Shown: positions 25,151 through 35,300 of the stretch, in pieces
Position numbering within the stretch: the first letter of the stretch is position 1
Layout of the letters: each line of letters begins with the position of its first letter
Assembly: GCF_014642875.1 (NCBI RefSeq)
Contig: NZ_BMJC01000001.1
Coordinates: 62,001-126,000 of the forward strand
DNA from: Puia dinghuensis
GTDB taxonomy: Bacteria; Bacteroidota; Bacteroidia; Chitinophagales; Chitinophagaceae
Length of the DNA stretch: 64,000 bases
Direction: 5' to 3'
Translations under genes and position numbers: made by a program
Notes under the pieces: model-generated
Seen by the model: the letters and a program-made list of their open reading frames with translations, nothing else
Told to the model about the DNA's origin: nothing
Database searches by the model: none

Positions 25151-27488
25151 CGGTGAGGAAGGCCAGCAGCACCACTCCGACGCCCGCCATGGGGAATATC
25201 CATGCGTGGACGGGGATGCGATAGGCAAAGCCTTCCAGCCATTTGCGGGCGGCGATCCAGGCGAGTGGACTGGCGATGAGGATAGCGAGGAAGACCATTC
25301 GTAGGAATGAGTTACCGATGAGCAGACAGATGTTGAGCAGCGAGGCGCCCAGTACCTTGCGGATGCCGATCTCCTTTGTACGTTGTACGGTGCTGATGGC
25401 GGCGAGGCCGAAGAGACCCAGGCAGGCGAGCACGATAGCCAGGGAGGCGAAGAGGGTGAAGATGGTGGCGGTGCGCTGTTCGGTGATATATAGCTTATTA
25501 AAGTCCTCGTCCAGGAAATGGTATTCCAAGGGGCGGACGGGGATATATCTTTTCCAGGTGGTTTGCAGGGCGTCGATGAGGGCAGGCAATTGACCGCCGC
25601 CGATGCGCAGCAGGAAGCATTGGAGTTGGGTGGTGTCGGCATAGATGAGCAATGGACCGATGGGCTGATGCATGGAGGCGAAATGGAAGTCTTTGACCAC
25701 GCCCCTTACCACCCCGGATTGGCCATAGCGAACGATCGTTTTGCCGATGGCCTGGCCGGGTGTCCAGCCGATCTTTTTTGCGGTGGTCTCATTGATGATG
25801 AAGGAGAGGGTTTGCTGGTTTTGTGCATCGAGGGGCCTGTTGGCGGGCAGGTCGGATGGCGTCAGATCGGCGCCGGCGAGCAGCTGCATGTTCATGGTCT
25901 TTACAAAGCCCAGGTCGGAGGGGATGCAATTGACGGGAAACCGCAGGGGGCCGTTGCCGTCATCGGCGGAGAGCATATCCATCCAGCCTACGGAGGTGGG
26001 GACGCTGCTGGAGCCCGTTATCTGCCGGACGCCGGGCAGGGCAGCCATGCTCGTTTTTAACGCATTGTATTGGGACAGATCGTGGTAGTTGATGGGAATG
26101 ACGAGAACATGGTCCCGATCGTAGCCCAGGTCTTTATTACGGATATAGTGCATCTGTTGCAGGATGACCACGGTGCTGATGATGAGGAAGAGGGAGATGA
26201 CGAATTGAGCGACGATGAGGGTTTGGCGGAGCGTGGTGTTGCCGCCGGCGAGGCGGAAGCCTGAACGAAGTATGGTGATCAGCCGGGTACCCGACAGCAG
26301 GATGGCGGGATAGGCGCCGGCGAGGAAGCCGATGACCAGGGCTGCGCCCAGGATGCTGAGCAGGGGACGGGCCTGCAGGATATCGTTCGATTGCAGGTGT
26401 TTGCCGGTGAGCTGGTTGAACAACGGCAGCAACTGGAGACTGAGGACGATCGCAAGGACCAGCGCCACCAGTGTCAGCAGGAGGGATTCGCCGGCGAACT
26501 GGGTGAACAGTTGTCCCCGGGCGGCGCCCAGGACCTTGCGGATGCCGATCTCGCCGGTGCGGTTGGCCGACTGGGCGATGGTGAGGTTGGTATAGTTGAA
26601 ACAGGCGATGACGAGGATGAGGACGCCGATGGCGAGTAAGATATAGATGCTGGTGATGCTGCCGTTGGGTTCGAGTCCTTCCAGGCTGGAATACAGGTGG
26701 ACGCGGGTGAGCGGTTCGAGATGATAGTAGAGATAGTCGTTGCCTTTCAACTCCGCTTCTGCCCTTACGGCCGGGGTCCGCATATAAGTGTTGATCTGCT
26801 GTTCGAGGCCGGCCTCGCTTTTTTGGTTGTTGAGCAGCAGGTAGGTGTAATAGTTAGCGGAGAACCAATCCTCCCTTGCCGCGGCCGGTAAGTCGGTGAA
26901 GGGCGCGACGAAATCGAATTGGATCTGGGAGTTGCCGGGAGGGTCCTTGAGGACGCCGGCAACGGTATAGTCAGTGGTATAGTCCAGCCGCAGGACTTTT
27001 CCTATGGCGCCGGCGGTGCCGAAATATTTCAATGCGGCGCTTTCGGTGATCATCAGTGTATGCGGATAACTCAGCGCATGCGGATCACCCATCAGCAGGG
27101 GGAAGGTGAAAACGGATAAGAAGGAGCTGTCGGCGTATAGAAATTCGTTTTCCTTTATGTGTTTGTCTCCATAGCTTACTGTGCGGGTAAACCCGACGGT
27201 GCGCACGTATTCCCGGATATCGGGGAAGGTGCGTTTTAGTTGGGGGCCAACCTTTGTCCCGGTGACGGCCGCTGCCGATGTGTGGCCTGAGGACCCATAG
27301 TCCATGGTGACACGGACGATGCGGGCGGCCCGGGTATGGAAGGTGTCGTAGCTGAGTTCGTCGGTGATGAAGAGGCCGATGAGGATGCAGGATGCGAGGC
27401 CAACGGTGAGTCCGAGGATATTGATAGCGGTGAACCCTTTTTGGCGGATAAGCTGGCGGACGGTGTATTTTAGAAAGCTGCGGAACAT
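25089..27488 (-). CDS. MacB/FtsX-type ABC transporter permease
   Basis: The 799-aa product has the Bacteroidota double-FtsX layout. A first helix (TAINILGLTVGLASCILIGL, residues 21-40) is followed by a large periplasmic MacB-PCD domain, three helices with IGIRKVLGAARGQLF near 345, a second periplasmic domain, and three terminal helices with IGIRKVLGASLLNI near 715. No ATPase subunit is encoded nearby. Such permeases act in lipoprotein, antibiotic or peptide efflux or envelope stress; the substrate here is unknown. The frame extends 23 codons upstream of 27488, but MFRSFLKYTVRQL is the typical family start. Confidence 0.85.
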   Translation of the reverse strand: MFRSFLKYTVRQLIRQKGFTAINILGLTVGLASCILIGLFITDELSYDTFHTRAARIVRVTMDYGSSGHTSAAAVTGTKVGPQLKRTFPDIREYVRTVGFTRTVSYGDKHIKENEFLYADSSFLSVFTFPLLMGDPHALSYPHTLMITESAALKYFGTAGAIGKVLRLDYTTDYTVAGVLKDPPGNSQIQFDFVAPFTDLPAAAREDWFSANYYTYLLLNNQKSEAGLEQQINTYMRTPAVRAEAELKGNDYLYYHLEPLTRVHLYSSLEGLEPNGSITSIYILLAIGVLILVIACFNYTNLTIAQSANRTGEIGIRKVLGAARGQLFTQFAGESLLLTLVALVLAIVLSLQLLPLFNQLTGKHLQSNDILQARPLLSILGAALVIGFLAGAYPAILLSGTRLITILRSGFRLAGGNTTLRQTLIVAQFVISLFLIISTVVILQQMHYIRNKDLGYDRDHVLVIPINYHDLSQYNALKTSMAALPGVRQITGSSSVPTSVGWMDMLSADDGNGPLRFPVNCIPSDLGFVKTMNMQLLAGADLTPSDLPANRPLDAQNQQTLSFIINETTAKKIGWTPGQAIGKTIVRYGQSGVVRGVVKDFHFASMHQPIGPLLIYADTTQLQCFLLRIGGGQLPALIDALQTTWKRYIPVRPLEYHFLDEDFNKLYITEQRTATIFTLFASLAIVLACLGLFGLAAISTVQRTKEIGIRKVLGASLLNICLLIGNSFLRMVFLAILIASPLAWIAARKWLEGFAYRIPVHAWIFPMAGVGVVLLAFLTVSFHALRAAAMNPARSLKTE

Positions 27489-27599
27489 AGGCCAGTGTTT
27501 GTACCCAGGGGGTATCAAGGCATGTGCCAAACCCGTAGGGCTTAGGCGATAAGGCATTGAGCCAGCCGCGGGCGGGGTGAGTGTACGAAAACGGACATT

Positions 27600-27666
27600 C
27601 CCTGTCCGAGGATGGGCAGGGCAGCAGCCTCTTCTGCCGGCCTGTGGCCGACAATATGTATCTTCG
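27600..27666 (+). promoter_or_regulatory. two hairpins and a -7-like box upstream of pnuC
   Basis: CCCTGTCC (27600-27607) pairs with GGGCAGGG (27614-27621, one G-T pair). CGGCC (27638-27642) pairs with GGCCG (27646-27650). A TATCTTCG box (27659-27666) lies 6 nt before the ATG. If that box is the promoter, the hairpins are upstream of the transcript. If transcription starts earlier they could form a leader. No known riboswitch class was recognised. Confidence 0.3.
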
Positions 27667-27672
27667 CCCGCT

Positions 27673-28284
27673 ATGGATATTCATGGGATGTTGCATTTAT
27701 TGCAGGAGCAGGTGGCGGAGACGGACTGGCTGCAGTGGACGGCCATCCTTTTTGGGGTGGCGGAAGTATTGCTGGCGAGGGTGAACAATATTCTCCTGTA
27801 TCCTGCGGGTATCATCAGCACGGTGCTGACGATCTATATTCTTGCTGTGGCGGGGCTGTATGCGGAGTCGGCGCTGAACGGGTATTATTTTGTGATGAGT
27901 ATCTATGGCTGGTGGCATTGGCATAAGCGGAAGCATGAGCCGCCGCTGCCCATTGCGTGGACGAGTGCGCGGGAGTGGATGATCACCGCGGGGATAGTGG
28001 TATTTGGATTTGCGGTGTTGTATGGATCGCTCAAGCAATTTACCCCATCGACGGTGCCCGGATGGGATGCGTGGGTAAGCGCCACGGCCTGGGCGGGAAC
28101 GTGGTTGCTGGCCAAGCGGAAGATCGAGAACTGGGTGTTGTTGAATGTCTCCAATATTTTTGCCATTCCTTTATTATTCTATAAGCAGCTGCCGCTTTTT
28201 GCGGGCCTGACGGTTATTTTGTTTGTCGTGGCTTGTTTTGGGTATTTCGATTGGATCAAACGCTATAAAACCCAGGGTGTATGA
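27673..28284 (+). CDS. pnuC: PnuC-family vitamin/nucleoside transporter
   Basis: A 203-aa inner-membrane protein with seven or eight hydrophobic segments. It shows the family pattern LLYPAGIISTVLTIYI, YYFVMSIYGWWHW (about residues 73-85) and LLAKRKIENWVLLNVSNIFA (near 143-162). PnuC proteins move nicotinamide riboside by facilitated diffusion, while relatives carry thiamine or riboflavin. No adjacent kinase or recognised riboswitch reveals the vitamin. The ATG at 27673 gives the normal family length. The stop overlaps the next gene start by ATGA, so translation is probably coupled. Confidence 0.88.
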   Translation: MDIHGMLHLLQEQVAETDWLQWTAILFGVAEVLLARVNNILLYPAGIISTVLTIYILAVAGLYAESALNGYYFVMSIYGWWHWHKRKHEPPLPIAWTSAREWMITAGIVVFGFAVLYGSLKQFTPSTVPGWDAWVSATAWAGTWLLAKRKIENWVLLNVSNIFAIPLLFYKQLPLFAGLTVILFVVACFGYFDWIKRYKTQGV

Positions 28285-29429
28285 CGCTGCCATCTCCTGC
28301 TTCGTTCTTGTCTGGTGCCGTCGCCGGGTTGATCCGGATGCATGCCGCCGCGGGAGAAGGGGGGCGCGATCTGCATCCCGAAGTGTTGGCGTTGATCTAC
28401 GGGGAGGAATGGTTCCGGTTGTTAGTGCCAGGGCGGTGGGGCGGTCGTTCGCTGCCATTGCCGCAGTTGGTGCGGCTGGAAGAAGGGCTTGCATTTGCGG
28501 ATGGTTCCGTTGGCTGGACTGTCACCCTTTGCAGCGGTGCGGGCTGGTTTGCGGGGTTTTTTCCACCTGAGGTGTTTGGGCAGCTTTTTTCTGATCAACG
28601 GTTATGTATTGCCGGTAGCGGATCGGCCACGGGTGTGGCGCGGGTGATCGACGGAGGGTATCGCGTGAGTGGCCATTGGGCTTATGCGTCCGGGGCGCTG
28701 CATGCTACTGCTTTTACGGCCAATTGTGTGGTATGGGAGGGGGAGGCGCCGGTGGTGGGGGATGATGGCAATCCGGTGATCAGGCCTTTTTTGTTCCTGC
28801 GCGATGAAGTGCGGGTGCATGCTGACTGGAATGCCATGGGGCTTGTCGCGACGGGGAGTCATGGATTTTCTGTCGAAGGGCTATTGGTTGGTGCGGAGCG
28901 ATGTTTTGTCATCGATGCGGCGGCCGCGACCGATGGGCATGCATTATACCGGTATCCTTTTCTGCCGTTGGCAGAGGCGACGCTGGCAGCCAATCTTTCG
29001 GGGATGGCGCAGCATTTTCTCGATTGTTGTGCGGCGGTTTTTGCCCAGCGGGTGCGTGATGGCCGGGTGCCGTCGGGTGTGGCGGCGGAGATGGAGCGGG
29101 TGCTTGGTTTGGGCCGGCTGGATCTTTATGCGGCGAGGGAGGCTTTTTATCTTGCGGTAGACCGCAGCTGGGAGATGGTGGAGGCGAGTGTGGCGGGCCT
29201 GGTGAGCGCTGCCGGTGCGCCTTTGCCGGAAGGGGCTGGGGGGACGCCTTTGCCGGCCGTGTTTGCGGAGGTTGGCCTGGTTTCTCATGCGCTGGCGGCC
29301 GCTGTCCGGGAGTGGGTAGACAGACTATATCCCTATGCGGGTCTTGGTGCTGCCCGGATGGATTCGGAGATCAACCGGGTGTGGCGCGACCTGCATACGG
29401 CGGGACAGCATCCGCTGTTGGTGGCTTAG
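28281..29429 (+). CDS. acyl-CoA-dehydrogenase-like flavoprotein
   Basis: A 382-aa protein with the acyl-CoA dehydrogenase fold: N-terminal helices (LVRLEEGLAFADGSVGWTV), a middle beta domain (YRVSGHWAYASGALHATAF near 128-146), and C-terminal helices ending in RMDSEINRVWRDLHTAGQH. The terminal motif resembles the flavin-dependent oxygenase/hydroxylase branch (HpaC-partner and DszC type) more than true dehydrogenases. No clear catalytic Glu was found. Coupling by ATGA to pnuC suggests the two proteins are made in concert; a shared cofactor is only a guess. Confidence 0.7.
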   Translation: MTLPSPASFLSGAVAGLIRMHAAAGEGGRDLHPEVLALIYGEEWFRLLVPGRWGGRSLPLPQLVRLEEGLAFADGSVGWTVTLCSGAGWFAGFFPPEVFGQLFSDQRLCIAGSGSATGVARVIDGGYRVSGHWAYASGALHATAFTANCVVWEGEAPVVGDDGNPVIRPFLFLRDEVRVHADWNAMGLVATGSHGFSVEGLLVGAERCFVIDAAAATDGHALYRYPFLPLAEATLAANLSGMAQHFLDCCAAVFAQRVRDGRVPSGVAAEMERVLGLGRLDLYAAREAFYLAVDRSWEMVEASVAGLVSAAGAPLPEGAGGTPLPAVFAEVGLVSHALAAAVREWVDRLYPYAGLGAARMDSEINRVWRDLHTAGQHPLLVA

Positions 29430-29815
29430 ACGGGTGGGTTTTCCACTACTGACAGAATATTCCCTGCCGGGTCGGTGAACCAGGCGATGGTGGGGCCTTT
29501 TCCGGGTCCGCCGTGCGCAATGCCTTTGGCGTCTGTTGCGATCTCCCCGTCATAATGTTCGAATTTTACGCCGGATGCGGTGAGGGCGTCCACTGCTGCT
29601 TCGACACTCATCACTTGCAGGTTTAGTACCGTGAAAGTTGCCGGTTCGTGGTTAGGCTTCGGGTAGAGAAAAATAGTATAGTCTTTTGCTGTCTGTATCC
29701 GGAGCCCTTCCGGGGTTAGCGTCACCGGGAAGCCGAGGGTCTTCTCATAGAATTCTTTTGCCTTGTCAAGGTCGTTGACGGAATAGCTGCTGAATGCCTT
29801 GGTATATACTAACAT
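29426..29815 (-). CDS. VOC-family (glyoxalase-like) protein
   Basis: A 129-aa vicinal-oxygen-chelate protein with paired beta-alpha-beta-beta-beta modules. It starts FSSYSVNDLDKAKEFYEKTL and ends IAWFTDPAGNILSVVE. The usual metal-ligand positions are partly present (Glu/His near the end of each module), so an enzyme or a resistance-type binding role is possible. The substrate is unknown. Its stop overlaps that of the flavoprotein gene by 4 nt, convergently. Confidence 0.8.
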   Translation of the reverse strand: MLVYTKAFSSYSVNDLDKAKEFYEKTLGFPVTLTPEGLRIQTAKDYTIFLYPKPNHEPATFTVLNLQVMSVEAAVDALTASGVKFEHYDGEIATDAKGIAHGGPGKGPTIAWFTDPAGNILSVVENPPV

Positions 29816-29946
29816 AAAACAGGATTTTATTTGTTAGGTATAGCGAATGTCGTGCCCGGGCGGAGAAAAAAGATAGAAAATTGTGAGAAATGCGGGAGGT
29901 GGGACGCCGGATTTATGACGAAATTAGCGATATAAAATTACAGATC

Positions 29947-30753
29947 ATGAAAACGGGTAGAAAACTCCTGCTGGCGGCCGGCCTGGCGGGTGTGGCGTTG
30001 ACAGCCGGTGCGTTTTTAGCATTTAAGGGGCGGGCAATGCAGCCGGGGAATGCGTTGTTTGGGATGCAACCGGTGTCGCCGGCGGCCGGTGGGTTTGCCG
30101 TTGTGGAATTATTCACTTCCGAAGGGTGCAGCAGCTGTCCGCCCGCGGATGCGCTGGTAGCGGCGGTGCAGAAGGAGGACAAGGACCTGCCGGTATACGT
30201 CCTTGCTTTTCATGTGGACTATTGGGACCGCCTGGGGTGGAAGGACGCATTTAGCGATGCGGCCTATTCGGACAGGCAGAAGGATTATGCACGCTGGCTA
30301 AGGCTTTCGTCGATTTATACCCCGCAGGTGATCGTCAACGGGCGAAAGGAATTTGTCGGTTCGGATGCGGTTACGCTTCGGCGTGCGATCGGCAGCAGCC
30401 TGCAGGAGGCGGGGAAGGCCGGGGTATCGCTTAGCCAGGTCCGGCTCAGCGGGAACCGCCTGGACTGGCAGGCGCATGTCGTGGGTGCGGGCCGTTCGAC
30501 CGGTCTTGTGGTGGCTGTGGTGGAGCATTCCGCCGTGACGAAGGTGAGGGCGGGAGAGAATGGCGGGAAGACGCTTTCGCATATCCAGATCGTGCGCGGG
30601 CTGGAGACGGTGAAACTGGATGGGAAGGGAAATGCCGGCGGGCATCTTGACTGGCCGGGTGGTGTGGATCCGGCGGATGGGGAGGTGATCGCTTTTTTAC
30701 AGGATGAGGATAATGGGCAGATTGTTGCCGCGACGCGATCGGCGGTTAAATAG
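29947..30753 (+). CDS. DUF1223 thioredoxin-fold secreted protein
   Basis: A 268-aa product with an N-terminal signal or anchor (LLLAAGLAGVALTAGAFLAF). It then has VVELFTSEGCSSCPPADAL, the DUF1223 signature with a CxxC pair near residues 63-66. FHVDYWDRLGWKD, YARWLRLSSIYTPQVIVNG and DGKGNAGGHLDWPGGVDP also fit. The fold is thioredoxin-like with a C-terminal beta domain, and a redox role in the periplasm is likely but unproven. The ATG at 29947 gives a proper signal peptide. A bidirectional terminator follows. Confidence 0.85.
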   Translation: MKTGRKLLLAAGLAGVALTAGAFLAFKGRAMQPGNALFGMQPVSPAAGGFAVVELFTSEGCSSCPPADALVAAVQKEDKDLPVYVLAFHVDYWDRLGWKDAFSDAAYSDRQKDYARWLRLSSIYTPQVIVNGRKEFVGSDAVTLRRAIGSSLQEAGKAGVSLSQVRLSGNRLDWQAHVVGAGRSTGLVVAVVEHSAVTKVRAGENGGKTLSHIQIVRGLETVKLDGKGNAGGHLDWPGGVDPADGEVIAFLQDEDNGQIVAATRSAVK

Positions 30754-30762
30754 ATGATAACA

Positions 30763-30788
30763 AAGAGGCCACCTTCGGGTGGCCTCTT
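30763..30788. terminator. bidirectional intrinsic terminator
   Basis: A perfect 11-bp stem (30763-30773 with 30778-30788) is closed by the extra-stable cUUCGg tetraloop. It starts with A-rich and ends with T-rich bases, so it serves both the DUF1223 gene and the convergent susD. Confidence 0.9.
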
Positions 30789-30814
30789 CCTTTGTCGTCT
30801 CATGTGTAGCATTA

Positions 30815-32287
30815 CTAGTTATCGGTGCACAAGGTGTTAAGGTTAAGTTCTGTTGCGGAGATGGGCCAGATATAGCCGCCATCGCCGGGATTCTTTTGCG
30901 GGATGTTGCCATGGGTGGGGAGTGGCAGCAGCAGGCGCATCATATCGTTGTTGCGGAGCCCTTCACCCAGGAATTCGATGTTGCGTTCTTCCAGGATGGC
31001 ATTGATCAGGCTGGTGGCGCTGGCGAAGCTTGCCACAGTATATGTCGTAGCAGCGTCCGAGCGGTGACGGACGGCGTTGAGCAGGGCTACGGCCTGGGGA
31101 TCGACAGTGCTGGTCGAGCGGACACGGGCTTCGGCGAGGCTCAGCAGCACTTCGGAATAGCGGATGACGATGGGGTAATCCGTATAGGGGCTTGGCGCAG
31201 GGTATTTATTGAGCCATTTTTTTCCACCGGCGGAGGAAGCGATGAAAGCCCATCTTCTATCTGTTGCCAGCCAATTCGGATCGGCAATGACGCCACTGGC
31301 GTTGAGGGAGTATTCCCCGTTGCCCGTGCCGCCGGCGGCTTTCGAAGGGGAGAAATAAAAGCCCAATTGATTCTGCGTGCCGGGGTTGTCACCCGTAGTG
31401 GCGGACATGGGCAGGGAAAAGATGGATTCGGAAGTCGTATAAGGTGGTGCGAAGACCTTTGTTATCTCGGACTGCAGGGCAAAGGTCACACCGGATGGGG
31501 AGGTGAAAGGGGCCGAGGCGCTGACGATCTTGTTCGCTTCGGTGATGACGGAGTTATAGTTCTGCATGGTGAGGTAGACCCTTGTCTTCAGCGCGATGGC
31601 GGTGTTGCGGTGCGCCCTGGTGACGTTGTTGTAAGCGGATCCGTTGCTGATGGGTAGACCGGCTTCGGCGTCGTTGAGATCACTGATTATCTGCAGGTAA
31701 ACGCTGTCCACCGGGCTGCGTGCGAGAAGCGAGTACCCGCCGCTCTTGATCCCGTGGAGGCGGAGCGGTAAACCTTTGTTGACGCCGTTGCCGTTGGCGT
31801 AGGGTAGGGCATAGTATTGCAGCAGGGAGTAATAAGACAGGGCCCGGATGAGCTTCGCTTCGGCGATGTAATTGCCCGCGAGCGTCGAACCCACGACCGT
31901 GCTGCCACTGGCATTCATCCCGTCGATGAAGAGGTTGCAGTCGTTGATGGTCAGGTAGGCGGCTGACCAGAAATTGAGCACCATTGTCGAGCTGTTGGTG
32001 GGCAGTTCCTGCCAGACGTCGTATCCGGTGACGTTGTTGGATTGTTCGTTGATAAAATTATCCGCTTTGATGTCGCCGCTGATGAGGTAGCGCCCCCCGT
32101 AGAATCCACCGGCTTTCAGGGCGCCATAGAGGGACAACACCTGGGATTGGATGCGGCCGGCGGTGCTGAATGCGGATACATCCGCCACCGAGGTTTGCGG
32201 AACTGGATAGAGGTCCGATCTTTGGCAGGAGCCAAGGGCCGCGACTGCGAGAAGAAGAGCAACAATATGATTATTATATTTTTTCAT
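30815..32287 (-). CDS. SusD/RagB-family nutrient-binding lipoprotein
   Basis: The 490-aa product has a lipoprotein signal (LLLAVAALGS-C, Cys near 20). The SusD core of TPR-like helices includes FWSAAYLTINDCNLFIDGM (near 105-123) and AEAKLIRALSYYSLLQYYALPY (near 142-163). The C-terminal PIVIRYSEVLLSLAEARVR and VLEERNIEFLGEGLRNNDMMR type motifs fit the family. It forms the lid over the SusC channel on the cell surface and binds the substrate first. It is 36 nt downstream of susC in one operon, with no enzyme gene attached to indicate the glycan or peptide taken up. Confidence 0.93.
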   Translation of the reverse strand: MKKYNNHIVALLLAVAALGSCQRSDLYPVPQTSVADVSAFSTAGRIQSQVLSLYGALKAGGFYGGRYLISGDIKADNFINEQSNNVTGYDVWQELPTNSSTMVLNFWSAAYLTINDCNLFIDGMNASGSTVVGSTLAGNYIAEAKLIRALSYYSLLQYYALPYANGNGVNKGLPLRLHGIKSGGYSLLARSPVDSVYLQIISDLNDAEAGLPISNGSAYNNVTRAHRNTAIALKTRVYLTMQNYNSVITEANKIVSASAPFTSPSGVTFALQSEITKVFAPPYTTSESIFSLPMSATTGDNPGTQNQLGFYFSPSKAAGGTGNGEYSLNASGVIADPNWLATDRRWAFIASSAGGKKWLNKYPAPSPYTDYPIVIRYSEVLLSLAEARVRSTSTVDPQAVALLNAVRHRSDAATTYTVASFASATSLINAILEERNIEFLGEGLRNNDMMRLLLPLPTHGNIPQKNPGDGGYIWPISATELNLNTLCTDN

Positions 32288-32323
32288 CGTTTTTGTTCTT
32301 TTGCTGTGGGTAATAGGTTAGGG

Positions 32324-35300
32324 TCAGAATCCGACATTCAGGCCAACAAGGAAGGTACGGGCATTGGCCACCGTGTTTCTGTCCACGCCCTGGCCACCGT
32401 TGCTGTTGCCATTGGAGGAGACCTCCGGATCGGGACCGGGATATTTGGTGCTGATGCCTAAATTCTGGCCGCTGATATAAACCCGGGCGCTGGTGAGCCC
32501 GATGCGCTGCATTACTACCGGCGGAACAGTATAGCTTAACGTTACATTCCGAAGCTTGATAAAGTCGCCCTTGAAGACATTGATGTCCAGTGGCAGGGTC
32601 GATCCGTTGGAGACATTATCACCGAAGATGGGTTTTGCATATTTGGCATTGTTGGTGCTTTTGGCGGACCAGGCGTCGGTGAGGACATCGGCGGCGTTGT
32701 TCCAGAACCGTTGGTCATGCAAACCGGCATTCGTACCGTAGTACACATAGAAGCCAGCCTGGTAGGTGAGGAGTACATCGAGGCTAAAGCCTTTGTAGGC
32801 AAAATTATTCGACCAACCGCCCACATACCTGGGAAGCGCGTTTTTGTACATCACTGCGTCGGCAGCCTGGCTGATGCTGGTAGCGCCCGTAGGGCTGACA
32901 TACTTGACAGTGCCGGCTGCATCGGTGGTATATTGCGGAGATCCGAGCAGATTGAAATACACTTTCGTGTTGGCCGAGTTGACGAAGATGCGTTTGCCGG
33001 TGCCCGGGTCTACGCCGGCGGTGCGAACGACCCACAGATAGCCTTCCGAATAGCCCACCTTTGTCTGATTGACGGTCTCTAAGCCGGATGTGCCAGTTTG
33101 GACGGCCGTCAGGCCGGGCGCGAGCCCGGTTACTTTATTTTCGTTGTACGTCACATTAAAGCTGGTGGTCCAGGTGAAATCCTTTTTCTGCACGGGTACT
33201 GCATTGATCGTCGCTTCAATGCCGCGGTTATACATGGAGCCGATGTTGAGGTTGGGGGCAGTGGGCAGACCAGTAGAGGGCGCCTGACTTACCGCGAGAA
33301 TGAGGTGGTTGATGTTATTGTTGTAATAGGCGAACTGGCCGGTGATGCGGTCGTGCAGGATACCAACGTTGAAGCCAACATCTGTTTGGGTGCTGGTTTC
33401 CCATTGGATGATGGGGTTGCCGACGCTGCCCAGGGGGAAGGACAGGGTAGCTAAGCCGCCATACACCCCTGATCCGTACAGGGAGTAGGGAGCGAAGTCG
33501 CTGATGCCGCCGTTGTTGCCGACCTTCCCATAGCTGCCCCTGATCTTGAAGCTATTGAAGATATGGCCGATACCGCTGTTCTTCCAGAAATCCTCCTGGG
33601 CGACTTCCCAACCAACGGAGCCACCGCCGAAGATGCCTTTCTTTTTTCCAAAGGCGGAATATTCGTCCTGGCGCAGGGTACCTACTAAATAGTATTTGTG
33701 CGCATAATTGTAATTGAGGCGGCCGAAGGTGGAGAGCAGGTAGTTCTGACCCAACTGCAGACCAGTGTAGTTATTGATCGTAAAGCCGGCCTGGATCTCC
33801 GTATAGGCAGGGTCGGAAAGGGTGGTGCGATTGAGGCCATAGCCTTCCGATGTCCTGCGGGTCTGTTCGTTGCCCACGAGAAGGGTGAAGTTATGATCAT
33901 CACCAAAGGTGTGATCGAACTGGGCGGTGTTGGTCCAGACCCATTCCTTGTATTTGCCGAGGATGGATGACGCGCTGCCAGTGGCGGCATAGCCATCACC
34001 GGTGATGGGAGTGGAGAAGTTGTCCACGTCGACCCACAAATTGTCGACGGCATAGATGCTTTTGAGCGTGATCCAGGACAGGGGTTTTATCTGCGCATAA
34101 ACATTCGACTGGAGGTGGCTGACCTCGTTGTTGCTGCGGCTGAGATCGAGGATGGGAACGGGGTTGTAATAGGAGATGGCGGTTCCGGTGATGTTGGCGT
34201 AGCCGATGCTGGCGCCGTTGATGTTATAGGAGCCATCGTTGTTATAAGCCGGGAGGATGGAAGGTAATACTTCGCCGATGCGCCCAAGGCCGACGGTGTT
34301 AAACGCTTCGCCTGGCAGAGAGCCTGAGGAGGCAGCCGACAGGTTCTGCTCATCGGAGTAAGACACCTTTCCGCCGATGGTGAGCCACTTGTTGACCCTG
34401 CTGTCGATATTGGTCAGGATGTTGGCGCGACTGAAGTCATTTCGCCGGATGATGCCTTCCTGTTTGGTAAAGCCGCCGGAGAGATAGTATGTCGTCGCGT
34501 CGCTGCCGCCCGAGATGCTCAGGTTATGGCTGTGGGAGGTGCCGGTGCGATAGATATAGTCGAACCACTTCGTATTGACGTTGTTGCCATTCTTGTCCTT
34601 TGCATAGTTGAAAGTGACGTTGTTCAGCGTCGGGTTATTCGCTACTGCCTGGGATTTGAAGGCGATGTACTGGTCTGCGTTGAGCATTTGGGGAAGACCA
34701 TAGGCTTTTACCTGGCCTACCCAGCCGTCATAGGTTACTTTAACTCTTCCGGCTTTTCCCTTCTTTGTCGTGATAAACACGACGCCATTGGCGGCGCGGC
34801 TACCATAGATTGCAGTGGCTGCGGGATCTTTTGCGATATCGATGCTTTCGATGTCGCTGGGATTGATGCTGGCCAGGGGATTTGCGGAGGCGCTGGTCAG
34901 TTCGGTGCCGGCGGGATTATTGAAGTCGCCCGTATAGCTCGGGACACCGTCCACGACTATCAGGGGATAAGAGGACAGGGAGATGGAGTTGGTGCCTCTG
35001 ACCCGGAAGACCGGGGGCTCGTTGGCTACGCCGCTGGCCTGGGTGATCTGTACGCCGGCGCTGCGGCCTGCGAGGCCGGATTCGAAACTCTGGATCGGGG
35101 TTTCCGAGAGCGCCGATCCTTTTACGGTGGTTATGCTACCGGTGACCTCGGTCTTTCGCTGGGTGCCATACCCGACCACAACCACCTCCGAGAGATTTTT
35201 GTTGGAGGCGTGGAGGGTTACGGAAAAAGAGGTCTTGTTGCCAACAGGAACGAGCTGTTCTTCCAGGCCGATATAGCTGAACTGGAGGGCCCGTACCTTG

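Noticed and set aside
27489-27672. TPP, NAD or other known riboswitch before pnuC
   Set aside because: I found no CUGAGA/ACCUGA core or other known class signature; only two simple hairpins.
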